This document shows, piece after piece, positions 11,507-22,655 of a stretch of 64,000 nucleotides of DNA. The first letter of the stretch is position 1, and every line of letters starts with the position of its first letter. Source of the stretch: Panorpa germanica. Its lineage: Eukaryota > Arthropoda > Insecta > Mecoptera > Panorpidae. Below the pieces are notes generated by a model. That model saw nothing but the letters and a program-made list of their open reading frames with translations. It was not told where the DNA came from and made no database searches. The stretch spans positions 23,090,207 through 23,154,206 of the forward strand of contig OY783208.1 of the NCBI GenBank assembly GCA_963678705.1, read 5' to 3'. The position numbers and the translations under genes were made by a program.

Positions 11507-13397
11507 ATGGACATTATAGAAATAAAAGATGACACCGAATTGGAATTCATGGAATATGAGTATGTACCATGTGATAGTGAAGCTCCTGAAGAAGCTAAAC
11601 CAGATGATGAGGAACTTTTATTTGAAGAAGTAGATTACGTTGATGTCAAAGATGAAGAAACAGACGACAAAGACGAAGAAGATAATATTCCACCTTTGAT
11701 ACTGCTTTCACAACCACCACTCAAAGTTACAGATTTTATAAACGAACATACAAACCCTTCAAATTCCCAATCTTCTAGTTCACAAAGAAAAGAAAAATGT
11801 ACATGCAGTAAGTATTTAAAATTAATTACTATAAAAAATACGTTAAAAGTGATATTTATTTTTTCATTTATTTATTATATTAATTGTGTGCCTTTCGGCT
11901 TTACAATCTACATTATTACATTTCTTAATGCATTTCATATAAATTCAAAGTTAAAACTAAACTTAAACTATCTTCTCCTTCCTTATTGTCTGTATCTTCA
12001 TCTATCACCTCTTGCCTTCCTTGTCTCCTCTCGACAAACCCTCTATTATCTTTTCACTATCCTTCCTCTCTTCGTTTTCACTTCTCCACTTATGTGTATT
12101 ACAGGCATAAACGCTCTATCTTTACTATTTCCTCTTGACTCTCTTACTTTACTCTTTCTTCTTGACTCTCTACCTTTACTATGTTATTATTGTCTCTATC
12201 TCCGTCATCTACCTCTTGTCCTTATCTCCTTGCCACAAATCATCTATTTTTCTGGACTGAAGTTTAACTGTTTCCTCGCTACTTCTTTCTTTCTCCTGCT
12301 TCCCTTCACTGCCTCTTTTAGTACTTCCTCTCTCTTAATGCTCCTTATGCAACCCAGCTACGAGCTTATTTATTGTCCTGTTTTTTTTTTCCTTTTTTCT
12401 ATTTCCGCCATCCACCTCTTTCCTTCACTACCTCTCTTTAATAGCTGGTTAATATTCCTTTCGCTCGCTACTTTTTCCTTACAATCAAACTTTCTTTCCT
12501 CACTACTAGAAAGTGATATTATATATATATATTTTTTTCTAGCTGAAGAAGTTATTAAATTAAGAAAAGAAGTGGAAGAGTTAAAGAAATATATAAAGCG
12601 CAAGGATAAAGAAATGCAAATGCAAATTGCACTGCATCTATCTCAGACCAAAAGAGAAATACAAGAAATAGCAAGTTCTTCTATTCAATTTTTGATTGAA
12701 TCCAAGGGTTTAGTTACAGCTGCAGAATACAATGACTCTGTAGTAATGCCTCTATTTCCGGTGGAAACAGATCAAGGAATTGTTGAATTGAATGAATTAT
12801 TGAGCAAAAATAAAGGCGTCAAAAGAGTATTGGTAATTTTACATAAATATTATTTTAGTTTTAATTTATTTCATATATGCAGAATTTCTAACGCTAAAAC
12901 TACAATTCAAACTTTTAATTGCTATATCTCCGTCAACATTTAGATATTTAATAAAATAATACGCCAATACACATTTATTAACATCAATTTCAATCAACAA
13001 TTTAACTATTTTCTTGCAGTTTAATACTCTTAGAAAACTGGGCGGAAAAACGCTGCGGCATTATATTAGCAGGACGATGAGATATTTATTAGTCGACTCA
13101 GTCGCATATTTCTACACCTGGGAAGGACTAGGAAATAATAAATGCTTCAAGGACCATAAATATTTGTCTGGATTAGTTATAGGTAAATTTTAAATATATT
13201 TGTGTGTAAATTTGAGAATTTTATAATAATAAATCTAATGTTATATTTCAGCTGTTGCAAATGAATATTCCGACAGTATAACTGTAACACAAATAGAAAA
13301 GGAAATGAGAACATATTTTCATAGTGCCCATGACAGGCAAGCAAAATTGGAATGTCGAAAAGAAAAGAGAAAAAATGAATATAATTCAATAGTTTAA
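11507..13397 (+). CDS. DUF4806-domain protein
   Basis: Four coding exons with matching phases, 11507-11807, 12543-12832, 13020-13182 and 13252-13397, give 299 residues. An acceptor (TTTTTCTTGCAG, exon from 11486) shows a 5' non-coding exon upstream. Residues 1-95 are strongly acidic. A coiled-coil segment (EEVIKLRKEVEELKKYIKRK) opens exon 2. From about residue 170 the sequence reads MPLFPVETDQGIVELNELL, then LRKLGGKTLRHYISRTM and a histidine/arginine end AHDRQ, the pattern of the DUF4806 domain found in many insect proteins of unknown role, often near transposon-derived genes. The first intron is Ct-rich and open by chance, so it can look like coding sequence. The third intron junction lies just after an A element piece. 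Confidence 0.85.
12884..13003 (+). mobile_element. Family A MITE, right fragment
   Basis: TTTCTAACGCTAAAACTAC to CAATTTCAATCAACAATT, inside the second intron of the DUF4806 gene, 16 bases from the acceptor. Confidence 0.8.
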
Positions 13398-13449
13398 TAC
13401 TAAAAACCGAATTTATAAAATATGTTATTTTAAATTACAAATATTATAT

Positions 13450-13700
13450 AATTGGCTTATTAACCACGTCTTAATTTATATATAATTGTGCAATATATTG
13501 ATAAAGTTGGCTACCAGAACCTTAAATGTACAATTTTTGTTAATAACTCCTTATATGTTAAGAGATATTAACATATAACGAAGTAATTTGGTTTCTTTAA
13601 TTATTAAAGGGATTCAACGTTGTAGCAAATATGCCATCTCTTTTATACAACAAGGTGTGATACGTTTAAATAGCTATAATTCCGTCAACTTTTAAGTTTT
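13450..13700 (+). mobile_element. Family A MITE, diverged copy
   Basis: Recognisable by GATAAAGTTGGCTACCAGAA, AAGAGATATTAACA and AAAGGGATTCAACGTTGTA; both ends are diverged. Confidence 0.65.
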
Positions 13701-14544
13701 ATAGAAATAGAAAAATCAAATAACATATTTGTGAGTCGGAGGTGTAAGACACTATTACAATTTTTGTCAAAAATCATTAGATTTTGCCATAATCTTATGG
13801 GTTTCTTGTCCTTTAACAATAAGTATACAACATATTGTCCTATATAAAAAATAGGCTGCGTTACGGTGCTTTTAAATAACACCAACACCATCTGTAAAAA
13901 GATACAGGAATATGCAGATATGTGCGTTTTTCAAATACATATACTCAAAATGCAAATACAAAATAGTAAATACCTATTTTCTTAAGAGTATAGAATTTTA
14001 TATTTTATTTGAAAACTTTTACAAACCTATTTCCTATTTGGAAAATACAAAATACTTTTTTTATTTTTGTTACTTCATAGTGTTAATCAGTAAATATTAT
14101 TTTTTGAATATAAACTTAAAACCCCACCAACATTAGCACCATCTATGATCTAAAAGTATCTGCACAATTGTCTTAATAATTCTAATTTAAAATGATAGAT
14201 GTGCCTATTATTTTATTATTCTTCCTGTTACCCCCACCCCACCATAAGACATCTGATTTTCGTTTACCTAAAATTTGTTTATCATATTTTCTCGTTCATT
14301 ATTTGTTTTACTACAAGACCATCACTCCACTACATTCCTTACTGAAATATATATACATAAATATATATTATTTTACCTACTACCCTTAACTCTTGTCCGC
14401 TTTAATCCCTAAACTACCCCAACTACATATACATATTTTATCCTTCTACAAAATAAAAATAATTCCTGTTAAAACAACCTGCCTATACTTAAGTTATCCA
14501 TTATCAATTTTTTAAACTTAAATGGGTGCCGCAGCCAAACAAGG

Positions 14545-14750
14545 AATACGTAAAAGAATTGTTAATCTCTGAAGTACGGAAAATAAAACAGGAAAATATG
14601 AAAACTGTATGTGATACAACTAATAAGAAAAAGGAAAACAACGAATCTTATTATATGTTTGTGGATGACTTGGACTCTTCGACAGCCAGTGACCATGGTA
14701 ACACAACCATAGAACTGCATAGAAACATTGCAGTATTTAAAAGACAATAA
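14545..14750 (+). pseudogene. Possible orphan exon
   Basis: After an AG (GGGTGCCGCAG) the frame reads QPNKEYVKELLISEVRKIKQ and on to a stop at 14748-14750, with a charged, protein-like composition and an acidic patch (FVDDLDSS). I find no start exon or partner and do not recognise it; it may be a leftover exon or chance. Confidence 0.25.
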
Positions 14751-15334
14751 TACTAACTTAGATTCTTTAATTAATTATCCATACATAAAGAAAATATTTT
14801 TAAATTGCAACACCTGTTTCAATGATAATGAGACCTCATCGACGAAAAATGAAAGATAAATTATTTGAACAAATAGTGGCATTAAAATCCGTGACATAAA
14901 TAACATTTATATTAGTAACATAAAGAGTATTTTATTTTCTCAAAAGTATTTTTAAAATAGGTATTTTGTATTTGAAATAGGAAAATAAATACATATGCTT
15001 ATATAATGCTTTTAAAAAGCATTTGTGCACATCTCTGATAATAGGTATAGGCCAGATTAATTGCTGCAACCCATCAAGTTTCTATATAACGTCGTGATAT
15101 ATAATGATAAATAAATTCAATTATTAATTATATTCTACTGACTTCCACACTGCAAAATATAATAAGCGATAAATCATAATAAAATAATTGAGTACTCCAA
15201 CCTTAAAATTAAGAATTCTACTTTACCGACATAAAAAGTAGATTTCTATTTTATCCACAAAATTATCTGTCAAATTGTTAATATTAAAATGAGTTGATCC
15301 TTAAATAATTTTGTTTTAAATAAAAAAGAATAAA

Positions 15335-16243
15335 ATGGATGATAATAATACAGAAAGTAGTGAATATAAATATCAATTAAATGATGTTGTAAAAGTAGAA
15401 ATCAATACCGATACTGCAAATGACGAACTTTATTACATTGAACAAAATAAGGAGGTTAAAATTGTTAAAACCGATTTAATAAAGTCAGAATTTGTTTGTA
15501 AAATTTGTGGAAAATATTTCGATAAAAAACATATTCTTGTTCGTCATGCTGTTACTCATTCAGAGGATCGAAAATTTCTATGTAGCATTTGCAATAAAGG
15601 TTTTAAATTAAAAAGTGGTTTAAAGATTCATAAAATGATACATTCCGAAAAGAATTTTGAATGTGAATTATGTTCACGAACTTTTAAAACTAAAGCGTAT
15701 TTAAAAAGACATTTGTTATTACATTCAAGTGAAAAAAAGTATCAATGTGAAATTTGTAAGCAATTGTTTCATTTAAAACACTGTCTTAAAAATCATATGA
15801 AGACACATTCTGATAAAAGGGAGTTTGTTTGTGGATTGTGCGACAGAGGGTATAAAACTGAGTTCGCCCTTAAGACACATATGTTAATTCATTCTGATAT
15901 TCGAGCCTTCGAATGCGAAGTATGTAAGAAAACGTTTAAAGCTGAACATCGTCTCATAACCCACTCGATCCTACATTCTGATTCTCGAATTATGAATCAA
16001 CATAAATGTAAACTATGTAGCCAATCGTTTCCTTTGTTTAGTTTTCTAAAAGCTCACATGGTTGTTCATTCAAAAAATAATGATATTGTTTGTAGCATGT
16101 GTCAACAAAAATTTCAATTATATGAAGAACTCAAATTGCATTTAGAAACGCATTGTATGAAAAAAGAAAATACGCAAAGTGGATTTTTTAGGTTAAATAT
16201 GAAACCACTTAAAACTTATGGTTCTAAAATGAAGAAAACTTAA
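15335..16243 (+). CDS. ZnF-2: C2H2 zinc-finger protein, eight fingers
   Basis: A 302-residue single-exon gene. The N-terminal 50 residues are acidic with VKVE, VKIVKTD and IKSE motifs. Eight C2H2 fingers with C-x2-C and H-x3-H spacing run from about residue 53 to 272, for example FVCKICGKYF and FLCSICNKGF. Linkers are of the HSEDRKF or HSDKREF type. The last residues, PLKTYGSKMKK, match the tail of ZnF-1 (TLKTYGSKNKK), so the two are likely duplicates, and here all eight fingers are intact where ZnF-1 has lost zinc ligands. An AATAAA at 16274-16279 follows the stop by 30 bases. Role inferred from family: sequence-specific nuclear DNA binding. Confidence 0.9.
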   Translation: MDDNNTESSEYKYQLNDVVKVEINTDTANDELYYIEQNKEVKIVKTDLIKSEFVCKICGKYFDKKHILVRHAVTHSEDRKFLCSICNKGFKLKSGLKIHKMIHSEKNFECELCSRTFKTKAYLKRHLLLHSSEKKYQCEICKQLFHLKHCLKNHMKTHSDKREFVCGLCDRGYKTEFALKTHMLIHSDIRAFECEVCKKTFKAEHRLITHSILHSDSRIMNQHKCKLCSQSFPLFSFLKAHMVVHSKNNDIVCSMCQQKFQLYEELKLHLETHCMKKENTQSGFFRLNMKPLKTYGSKMKKT

Positions 16244-17599
16244 ATATTTTGATGAATCAAAATTCTAATTTGAAATAAACTTTATATACGATATTTTGGA
16301 AAGTTCACCGTACTTAAAATTAACAAACGTAAAAACGTAATCAATAACTGACCCTTAATAAACTCTAGTTACGTTTACTACTTTATTACATTTACAAAAC
16401 ATAAAGTAAGACAATGTACAAAGTTGGAATTCATGTTAAAACAACCGTTTTATTTCGAATCCGTCCATAAATTGTTTTATGGTCTCAATAAAGGAGTCAG
16501 ATATTCTTTTAAAACGCAAAATAAAAAAAAGAAAAGAAAACTGTTTGTGGATTGATAGAAACATTTTACAACGTTTTCAGAGAGGCTCGTGGTATCTAGT
16601 GATGACTTTGATAAATATAGTTGATCCTGATAAACATTATCTTTAATAAAAATTTATCTTTTCCTCAGTTGAATCAGGATTAATCAGTCGGAATCCAATT
16701 AGATGCGTATCGTATCATTCTGAATGGTGATTGGAATTCTATTAGACATTACGTGAAGCTTGTCTAAACCGGCCGGAACGCTCCGTACCCCCTCTGATTG
16801 CCTTCGTAATCCTTTCCAAACGAGGTTTGTCGTGGTACTACAACCTCTACTCAGATTTCAACATAACCACACCAACAAACGACCGTACACGAGTAGAACA
16901 CGAGCAACACCGACTTATATGGATATGCCTTTACATGCGGACAGAGATCATCACATCAAAAATTAGTTGCAGCCATCTTGAATATACTGAATCTTCGTAA
17001 ATGTTCGGCTAACACGAAACTAATATTCTTGAAATCGTATAAATAGACAACACCTCCTTTATTATTGGTATTAATGGTCTATGTAGTGGTAAGATATAAA
17101 ATGCTCTCCCGAACACTGTCTGACTACTGTTTAACCGCCATCTGATACGAGATTACTAAGATACGACAAATTCTTTGTAGGGTGTGAGAGCCAAAGAAAT
17201 GTTTCTTTTGGGAATCAATCACAGGAGCACTTTTTTTTGTCATTTCGAGTGAAGAATTTGAAGAAAACAACCAAGATTACAAAATAGTTCATACTTCTAC
17301 AGTTGCAACGTCAAAATCACATGAACTATGGTTCGAATGGATACCTTATTCTCCTTATTTTTTCACCTCAAAAAGTGACACGATTGGAAGAGTTTTTCTT
17401 AAAAAGGGAGAAATTGTTGAGAATGTATACAAATTTCAGTTTGACCAACATGATGTTAAAAAATAAAACAAAATTTTGCAAATCAACATTGTTTTTATTG
17501 CTTTTTTTACTCTACTTCTTTATTTATATTTTTAGATACATTTTAATAAAAAAAATCAAATTTCCAACAATAATAAAGGGTTCACAATCAAATTATTCA
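16244..17599. other. Intergenic, unassigned
   Basis: A somewhat less AT-rich stretch at 16740-16960 and a run at 17220-17460 that in one frame gives a weak PYSP motif like the catalytic region of mariner transposases. I could not extend this into a convincing transposase. Confidence 0.4.
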
Positions 17600-18152
17600 A
17601 ATGGGCTTGTGTCCTATGTCTTAATTTCTATAAAACTGTACTATATATTGATAAAGTGGGTTACAAGAACTTCAAATGTTCAATTATTTTTTAATAACTC
17701 GTTATATGTTAGGAGATATTAAAAATTAAAAGTCAAAGTTAACGTTGCACACATTCCAATAATGCATGACATCACAACCGCTGCCAACCTTACAGCTCAT
17801 AAATCTCTGCTATATGTATTTATATATCAAAATATAATTCACAGCTATTTCAAGGAACAATAACATTTCAATATTATGTATGCTGTAACAGGGTTAAATA
17901 AAATAAAAACTTATTCTTTGACTTGACTTGATTATTTCGACTACCAACAGCTCAACAAATAACTGACGTTAAAATCCATTTCATGTCATACAAATATGGC
18001 CAACAATTTCTAACGATGAAACTACAATTAAAATTTTTAATTGCTATATCTCCGTCAATATTTAGATATTTAATAAAATAGACACGCCAATACATCAATT
18101 TCAATCAACAAATGAAAAATCGACCACTAAAAAATGAGGACACAAGCCCATT
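17600..18152 (+). mobile_element. Family A MITE, full-length reference copy
   Basis: Both ends present: AATGGGCTTGTGTCC at the left and GGACACAAGCCCATT at the right, 553 bases in all. No transposase ORF. The right end lies nine bases beyond the stop codon of ZnF-3. Confidence 0.9.
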
Positions 18153-18161
18153 GTATAACTA

Positions 18162-19271
18162 TCAGTGTTTCTGGAGTTTATGTCGTTTTACACTTTTAGA
18201 ACAAGAAAATGTCTTATTACATATGTCACATGAAAAGGGATTAACGTCTAAATGCGTCATTTTATGTTGTTTAATTTGGTATAAAGTCGTATAGCTTTTT
18301 CTACAAATATCACATGAAAACGGATTAACGTCTAAATGTGTTTTTTTATGTTCATTAAGTATAACTGAACATGAAAATGTTCTTTTACAGATATCACATG
18401 AAAACGGATTAACGTCTAAATGCGTCATTTTATGTTCATTTAAATAACTTGAACCTGAAAATGTTTTTTTACAGATGTCACATGAAAATGGATTAACGTC
18501 TAAATGTGTCTGTTTATGTTTTTTTAAATATCTTGAAGATGAAAATCTTTTATTACAGATATCACACGAAACCCGATTAACGTCTAAATGCGTCATTTTA
18601 TGTTCATGTAAATAATAAGGTCTGTTAAACTTTTTATTGCAGATGTCACATGAAAATGGTTTATTACCTAAATGTGCTGTCTTATGTCGATTAAAATTGT
18701 ATATAGACGCAAATGATTTATTACAGATGTCACATGAGAATGGATTAACGTCTAAATGTGTCTTTTTATGATGTTTTAATAAAGAAGGAATTGTAAATGA
18801 CTTGCTACAAACGTCACACGAAAACGGGCGCTCCCCGGTATGGCTTCGTTTATGAATAATTAATAGGCTGTTACTAACAAAGAATTTATCACATTCGTCA
18901 CAAGAAAATAATTTCTTGCCAGAGTGAATTAGATAATGTTTTTTTATTTCCGATTTCGTGTCAAATCCCTTGTTACAAACATCGCAGATGAAATTCTTTT
19001 GACCGGAACTTAATTTTGCATTTGCTGATTGTCCACTTCCGTGTAGTTCTAGCAATCTTCCATCAATAGCTTCTCTTTCCGTTCCATTTCCTCGACAATC
19101 AGTAGAATTATGGTCAGGTTCATCATCTAAACTGTCATCGATATCTGCTTCCGATTCAATTTCATCTTTTATTTCTACTTTTATTATATCGAAACTCATG
19201 TTTTCTATTTCCGGTGTTTCATTGAATGAATCTTCTTCTAATTTTATTTGATGTGAGTTACCCGGCAACAT
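18162..19271 (-). CDS. ZnF-3: C2H2 zinc-finger protein, ten fingers with HLDVNPF linkers
   Basis: The coding frame extends up to 19373, but a splice acceptor (ACTGAAAA on the plus strand, read TTTTCAG) stands just before the ATG at 19271, as in ZnF-6 and ZnF-7, so I start at MLPGNSHQIKLEED (369 residues). The N terminus has IKLE, IKVEIKDE motifs and the DHNSTD motif shared with the paralogues. Ten C2H2 fingers follow. Only the linker before finger 3 is canonical (TGERPF); most others read HLDVNPF or HLDVNRV. The last finger ends HKLQKH with four residues between histidines. A non-coding first exon is likely near 20619. The 3' UTR must run into the A element that begins nine bases past the stop. 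Confidence 0.9.
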   Translation of the reverse strand: MLPGNSHQIKLEEDSFNETPEIENMSFDIIKVEIKDEIESEADIDDSLDDEPDHNSTDCRGNGTEREAIDGRLLELHGSGQSANAKLSSGQKNFICDVCNKGFDTKSEIKKHYLIHSGKKLFSCDECDKFFVSNSLLIIHKRSHTGERPFSCDVCSKSFTIPSLLKHHKKTHLDVNPFSCDICNKSFASIYNFNRHKTAHLGNKPFSCDICNKKFNRPYYLHEHKMTHLDVNRVSCDICNKRFSSSRYLKKHKQTHLDVNPFSCDICKKTFSGSSYLNEHKMTHLDVNPFSCDICKRTFSCSVILNEHKKTHLDVNPFSCDICRKSYTTLYQIKQHKMTHLDVNPFSCDICNKTFSCSKSVKRHKLQKH

Positions 19272-19427
19272 TTTGTGCGAAAATTGATAATTCACTGAAA
19301 AAAGGTTATTTAATGTTAACAGGAATGAAAACCATTTTGTAAAAAGATGCTCAGTATAAATATTATACTGCATTGTCTAATTTTAAAAACCATCGCTAAT
19401 TATGTTAAATCAAAAGTCAGAAAATAT

Positions 19428-19831
19428 GGTAATTATTTAGTTCAGCTACATTTATTGTTTTGAAACTTATAAAAAAAACTATTGTATTTTTTTATATTTT
19501 ATAACGCTTTTAATATAGTCAAAAGACTTACAAATCGTTGTGTAATATTCATTTATTTAGAAATAGAGAGTATTCATGGTTAAAGTTGCCAATAAATGTG
19601 AAATACAAGTCACTTATATATGGAACACTGTCGTATAATTCTAACCACAAATTGGACATTTCAGCTTTAATCGTTAATATTGCGTATTTCTAATTAAAAA
19701 GTGGTATAATGTATATTACGTATTCATTTGTACACGTTTAGAGTATACAACAATCGTCATAAAACATACAAAAATACACTATTTTTTTTATAACATTTAA
19801 AACAAAAAGGGTGACTGAATCGAATAATTCC
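19428..19831. mobile_element. Family C MITE, diverged
   Basis: Starts GGTAATTATTTAGTTCAGC and ends GACTGAATCGAATAATTCC, with the C interior. It lies in the presumed 5' intron of ZnF-3. Confidence 0.7.
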
Positions 19832-19870
19832 AATTTTAGTAGCAATAGTAGTTATTTTAATATTTCTTTT

Positions 19871-20083
19871 GGTTAATTTCTTATAGCTTAAGAGCAATGA
19901 AACTTTGCAATGTCAATGTTTCATTTCTTGATATTTATTTTGGTTAATTTCTTATAGCTTAAGAGCAATGAAACTTTGCAATGTCAATGTTTCATTTCTT
20001 GATATTTATTTTGGTTAATTTCTTATAGCTTAAGAGCAATGAAACTTTGCAATGTCAATGTTTCATTTCTTGATATTTATTTA
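19871..20083. repeat. Three tandem copies of a 71-base unit
   Basis: GGTTAATTTCTTATAGCTTA starts at 19871, 19942 and 20013, with identical intervening sequence. The unit is followed by the block that resembles 9060-9190. Confidence 0.9.
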
Positions 20084-20439
20084 TGAAAATTTCACAAAGT
20101 ATTCTTCAAATGTTATTTTATCATGTAGTTATTATAGAAATAATTATATATTACCTGTGTCGTCATAAAACTTTATCGAAAATATGCTTTTTTGTATCGA
20201 TTTGTCACATATTACTAAAAATTCTTTAAATTATAATTATTCACTAATCAGGATTACTTATAAATGTTTAGCAAGTGTCGAGAAATGAGATCAGTGCAAT
20301 GACATTAAATTTAACTAACTGTCTCTCTTGCACTTATGAATATGTATATTGCCTCTGTGCTCGTACCTACAGCCGATCTTTAACTAGGTCTGCTAATTGT
20401 TCACCAATTTATGCACCTTTGCTATTTGTTACAAGTTAA

Positions 20440-20720
20440 AATTCATAATAGCCAATTGTTGTAGTGTACTTTCGCTGAAAAGTTTTCAGCCTTTATAAAA
20501 TGACATAGGGCTGATGTAGCTGAAGAATTTATGTAGGGCAAATGTACATAAAGGCAACACTTGTATACAAATTAGTACAATTATACAATGATATATAATA
20601 TTAAAAAGAACAAAATACCTGATTGATTAAAAAAATATTTTCTTCTTTTTTATTAGCTTTGTTTTATTTAAAATATAAACAATGCAGCACTAAAAGTGCA
20701 CAGATTAGCTGCACTTTTAA
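20440..20720 (-). promoter_or_regulatory. Probable promoter and non-coding first exon of ZnF-3
   Basis: The minus-strand reading ends an exon at 20619 with CAG and a GTATTTTG donor, the same junction as in ZnF-6 (35326) and ZnF-7 (39032). The nearby TAGGGCAAATGTACATAAAGG resembles TAGGGCAATTGTAACTAGAA at 35243. No clear TATA box. Confidence 0.45.
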
Positions 20721-21707
20721 TTTTTGATAAATAGTAATCTGCAGTATAAGATTGATAACTTCAATAATTAAATGTAAACAGAAGGTAATATTATATATAA
20801 TAGATTCGATATTTAGTAAAAATGGTTTTGCAACCACGGACGTTAAGATTTAGGAAATGATTATTTTTGAGTATTTATAGATAAATGTTTTGCTGAAAAA
20901 GTTAAATTTGTTTTACAATTACCGACTGAAAAAATGTTGTAAGTTTTACATGATTTTTTCAGTCGGTAATATCACGTCCAAATATTTTAGATTGACATGC
21001 AATGACATGTATTTCTATATATTAAAAACCTTTTAAAAATTTTCTAATATATTATTGAAAACGCTACAATAAAGGTAAGTTTAACAATATGTATATCACA
21101 CCATTTCTAAATAGTATTGATTTTTTTTTCGGATATATATATTTACTCGTTTATTTTTAGAACCCACCTAAAACCAGTTGTCAGATTGTTAATTCTGATG
21201 CTTTAGTAAATAGATTTTATTGTGTGAATAATAGTTCAATATATAAAATAAATCAATAAGGATAATATTTAAGATACTTTCAATTCTAATAAACTAATTT
21301 TACGTATACAGTAAGCGTTAGAAAACATAACCTCAATTTCAAGAATATTAAAATGTATTATAGAGAATAGTTCATATAATAGTTCATTCAATAATTAATA
21401 TATAGTTCAAGTTACGAGAGTTGGTTTTTATTTATGTTTAAATTTACGTTACGGTGGTAAATTTTCTTTTATTCGTTTATGTATACATTATACAAAAATT
21501 AGTGAGTCTGTTTTTTTTGTGTATTGTAAATTTATACGGGACAAGTTTGTTTCCATTGCATTATTTAAAAACGCATCTGATATACTTCAAAATACTTTAA
21601 ATATACTTTATCGTTGCAGCAATTTGTTTATTTTACTTGAATTAGATAATTTCAATCCAAGAAATTGTCATTTTGTTTGATTTAATATGTATTAGCTTTA
21701 GCAACAG

Positions 21708-21715
21708 TGACGTCA
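21708..21715. promoter_or_regulatory. CRE-type palindrome
   Basis: A perfect TGACGTCA about 0.95 kb before the ATG of ZnF-4. Such sites bind CREB/ATF proteins; use here is inference. Confidence 0.25.
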
Positions 21716-21896
21716 CGAACTAAGTTGTATGATTTCTTTAAAACAACACAATAGGTTTAGATTTATTTTATTCAAATATTTCCACTGCCTGTCGGTAAAT
21801 GCAAAATCTTTTGTAGACCATTATTTACGTTTGCAAAATCACATTATTGCAGTGGGCTCGTAAACTTTTTTTAAATTCTTGATTGAATTAATATTT

Positions 21897-22455
21897 AATG
21901 TTATGTTAGAAGATATTAACAATTAAAAAAATCATTTTGTTCCTTTAATTATTAAAGGGATTCAACGTTGGAGAACATTCCAAGACATGTGCCCTCACGT
22001 CCGCTATGTTGCTCTCTCTTTTATACAACAGAGCGTAAAAGAAATAGCATATTCATGACAGAACTCTAACAAGTTTATAGGTTACCAACCTTACAGCTCA
22101 TAAATCTCTGCTATATGTATTTATATATCAAATATTATTTACAGCTGGTTCAGGAACAATAAAGTTTTAATATTATGTCTGCCGTAATAGGGTTAAATAA
22201 AATAAAAATTTATTATTCTTTGACTTGACTTGATTATTTCGACTACCAACTGCTACAAAACATTACCACAGCACTGACCTACTCAACAAATAACTGACCT
22301 ATACCACTACATGTTACGTCATAAATATAGCTAACATCTCTAGCGCTAAAACTACAATTTGAATTTTTAATTGCTATATCCCCGTCAACATTTAGATATC
22401 TAATAAAATAGACACACCAATACACATTTACTAACATCAATTTCAATAAACAATT
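21897..22455 (+). mobile_element. Family A MITE, nearly full length
   Basis: From TAATGTTATGTTAGAAGATA to CAATTTCAATAAACAATTGA, of the variant with CTCTCTTTTATACAACAGAG. It lies just upstream of the acceptor of ZnF-4. Confidence 0.8.
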
Positions 22456-22655
22456 GAATAATAATATTAAAGAGTTTTATATGCATCTAAAACTGTGTGA
22501 GTGAATACGTAATACCGACAAAGTATGCGTGGGTGTTGTACAACCTCTACATTTCATCAAAATTCATGTATATACAAAATACTGCAGCAATTATTTCCAT
22601 TATTTTATTCGTATTTATTAAAAAAAGAAAATTGTTTCAGAATTTTGATTCAAAT

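Larger units (their letters stand above)
13398..15334. other. Intergenic, low-complexity
   Basis: A degraded A copy at 13450-13700, then AT-rich DNA to 15334. One weak coding-like stretch at 14545-14750 is listed separately. No other gene seen. Confidence 0.6.
20720..22640. other. Intergenic between divergent ZnF-3 and ZnF-4
   Basis: AT-rich. A perfect CRE-type TGACGTCA at 21708-21715 and a family A copy at 21897-22455 are the only signals seen. Confidence 0.5.

Noticed and set aside
11808-12542. Open reading frame running through intron 1 of the DUF4806 gene
   Set aside because: The stretch is pyrimidine-rich low-complexity sequence with good GTAAGT and TTTTTTTCTAG signals at its edges; removing it joins the acidic and coiled-coil parts in phase.
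17303-17510. Mariner transposase remnant
   Set aside because: One frame shows a PYSP motif and a little similar spacing, but nothing before or after can be aligned by eye; a profile search would be needed.
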